Part shown: piece by piece, positions 63,315 to 64,000 of the stretch
How the letters are laid out: each line of letters starts with the position of its first letter
Position numbering within the stretch: the stretch's first letter is position 1
Assembly (NCBI RefSeq): GCF_029227915.1
Contig: NC_079885.1
Location: 3,348,001-3,412,000, forward strand
Reading direction: 5' to 3'
DNA length: 64,000 nt
DNA from: Hydractinia symbiolongicarpus
Taxonomy: Eukaryota > Cnidaria > Hydrozoa > Anthoathecata > Hydractiniidae
Made by a program: the position numbers and the translations under genes
Notes under the pieces: generated by a model
Seen by the model: the letters and a program-made list of their open reading frames with translations, nothing else
Databases searched by the model: none
What the model was told of the DNA's origin: nothing

Positions 63315-64000
63315 ATATCGGAAAAATTTCGCTAAATACATGTTGGTACGAATATGTAACGCAACCGTTGTAATTGAAACGGACTGATACCGTTACAGAG
63401 TCAATGAGATGTAGTTTTTAAAACTGTTTCTCTTTCTTCAGCGCGGGCTAACGGCTAGGATTGGTCCCACCGTAAAAAATGACTTATTTATCTAAATTTT
63501 TAAGTGAAACCCTACCACAGCGCCCAGTGAAATCAGTAAATTCCAGCAATCATGTCAAATTAAGAAGAATGATATTTCTTAGTTCCAATTGTCTCACTTT
63601 TCACATTTATAAGGTCACACTCCAAAATCAGTCCAATTAAGTGCCACAGTCAATCGTTTTACTGTTAAAAGTGATACAACCTAGTATTATCAGAAAAATA
63701 TCCCTAAATACATGTGGGGACGAATATGTGACTCAACCGATGTAACTCAAACGGACTCATACCGTTAGAAATTCATTGAAACGTACCTTCTAAAACTGTC
63801 TCTATTTCTTCAGCGCGCGATAACGGCTAGGATTCGTCCCACAGTAAAGAATCGCTTATTTATCTAAATCTTTAAATGAAGCGCTCCAAACAGCGACCAG
63901 TGTAATCGCTGAGTTGCGGCAATCGTGTCAAATTAAGAAGAATGTCATTTCTTGAGGTCCAGTTTGCTCACTTATCACATTTATAAGGTCACAGTCCAAA
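63315..64000 (+). repeat. 1,490-bp-period duplication, copy 2 (runs off window)
   Basis: Second copy of 61,825-62,510 with few differences: AAAGAATCGCTT here against AAAGAAACGCTT, AAATCTTTAAATG against AAATTTTTAAATG, and GTGTCAAATTAAG against GTGTCGAATTAAG. It is cut by the window end, so the full copy may be longer. Confidence 0.85.

Larger units (their letters stand above)
59950..64000 (+). repeat. Satellite array, ~372-bp monomer, right block
   Basis: The array resumes exactly at T59950 in the phase at which it was interrupted at 58,522, with the same orientation and monomer family, and runs to the window edge. About 11 monomers are present. It holds a 2-monomer duplication (about 60.2-61.6 kb) and a 4-monomer duplication (about 61.8-64.0 kb). 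No gene was seen. Confidence 0.97.

Noticed and set aside
1-64000. CENP-B box (TTCG....A..CGGG) in the monomer
   Set aside because: TTCG occurs in ATTCGTCCCACAG but no CGGG follows at the required spacing. I found no convincing match in the monomer types I read.

Overview
The window is a eukaryotic satellite DNA array with no protein-coding gene that I can support. About 62.6 kb of the 64 kb is one head-to-tail tandem repeat with a monomer of about 372 bp. Successive anchors starting CAGTCAATC fall at 22, 393, 766 and 1138. By length this gives roughly 168 monomers, all in the same orientation. The sequence is AT-rich, with one small CpG-dense patch (GCGCGCGCTAACGG-like) in every monomer. Monomers differ from each other by substitutions and 1-8 bp indels, and they fall into recurring subfamilies that are arranged in higher-order repeats (HORs). 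This looks like centromeric or pericentromeric heterochromatin of an animal or another complex eukaryote. The clade cannot be fixed from the sequence. I lean towards an invertebrate, possibly a hydrozoan cnidarian, because I have an unverified memory of a satellite of this length there.

Layout. 1-7,470: an 11-monomer HOR (period 4,098 bp), about 1.8 copies. 7,471-12,230: an array with a 7-monomer period (2,604 bp). 12,231-14,600: a displaced third copy of part of the 11-mer HOR, lacking one monomer. 14,601-20,600: overlapping 7-, 5- and 3-monomer repeats. 20,601-28,080: a mixed array with 8- and 10-monomer periods. 28,081-38,700: a 4-/8-monomer HOR (about 1,490 and 2,982 bp). 38,701-41,430: older-looking monomers that match 22.6-23.9 kb from about 16.8 kb away. 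41,431-46,514: short-period amplification of a poly-A-containing subfamily. 46,515-51,730 and 51,731-56,572: a nearly perfect tandem segmental duplication (14 monomers, 5,216 bp), with one monomer missing from the second copy. 56,573-58,522: mixed monomers. 58,523-59,949: a non-satellite insertion. 59,950-64,000: satellite again, with 2-monomer and 4-monomer duplications.

The only non-satellite sequence is the 1,427-bp insertion at 58,523-59,949. It has the structure of a non-autonomous Helitron. It starts with TC and ends with CTAG. A perfect 10-bp hairpin lies just before the 3' end. It sits exactly between an A and a T of a satellite monomer with no target-site duplication, and removing it restores an intact monomer. 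It encodes no Rep/helicase and contains its own degenerate minirepeats.

The short open reading frames in the window (about 60-90 codons) are frames of the satellite monomer or of the insertion. The most frequent begins M-T-Y-L-S-K and runs 63 codons in one monomer subfamily. I treat none of them as genes. I saw no tRNA, rRNA, CRISPR or telomere repeat.
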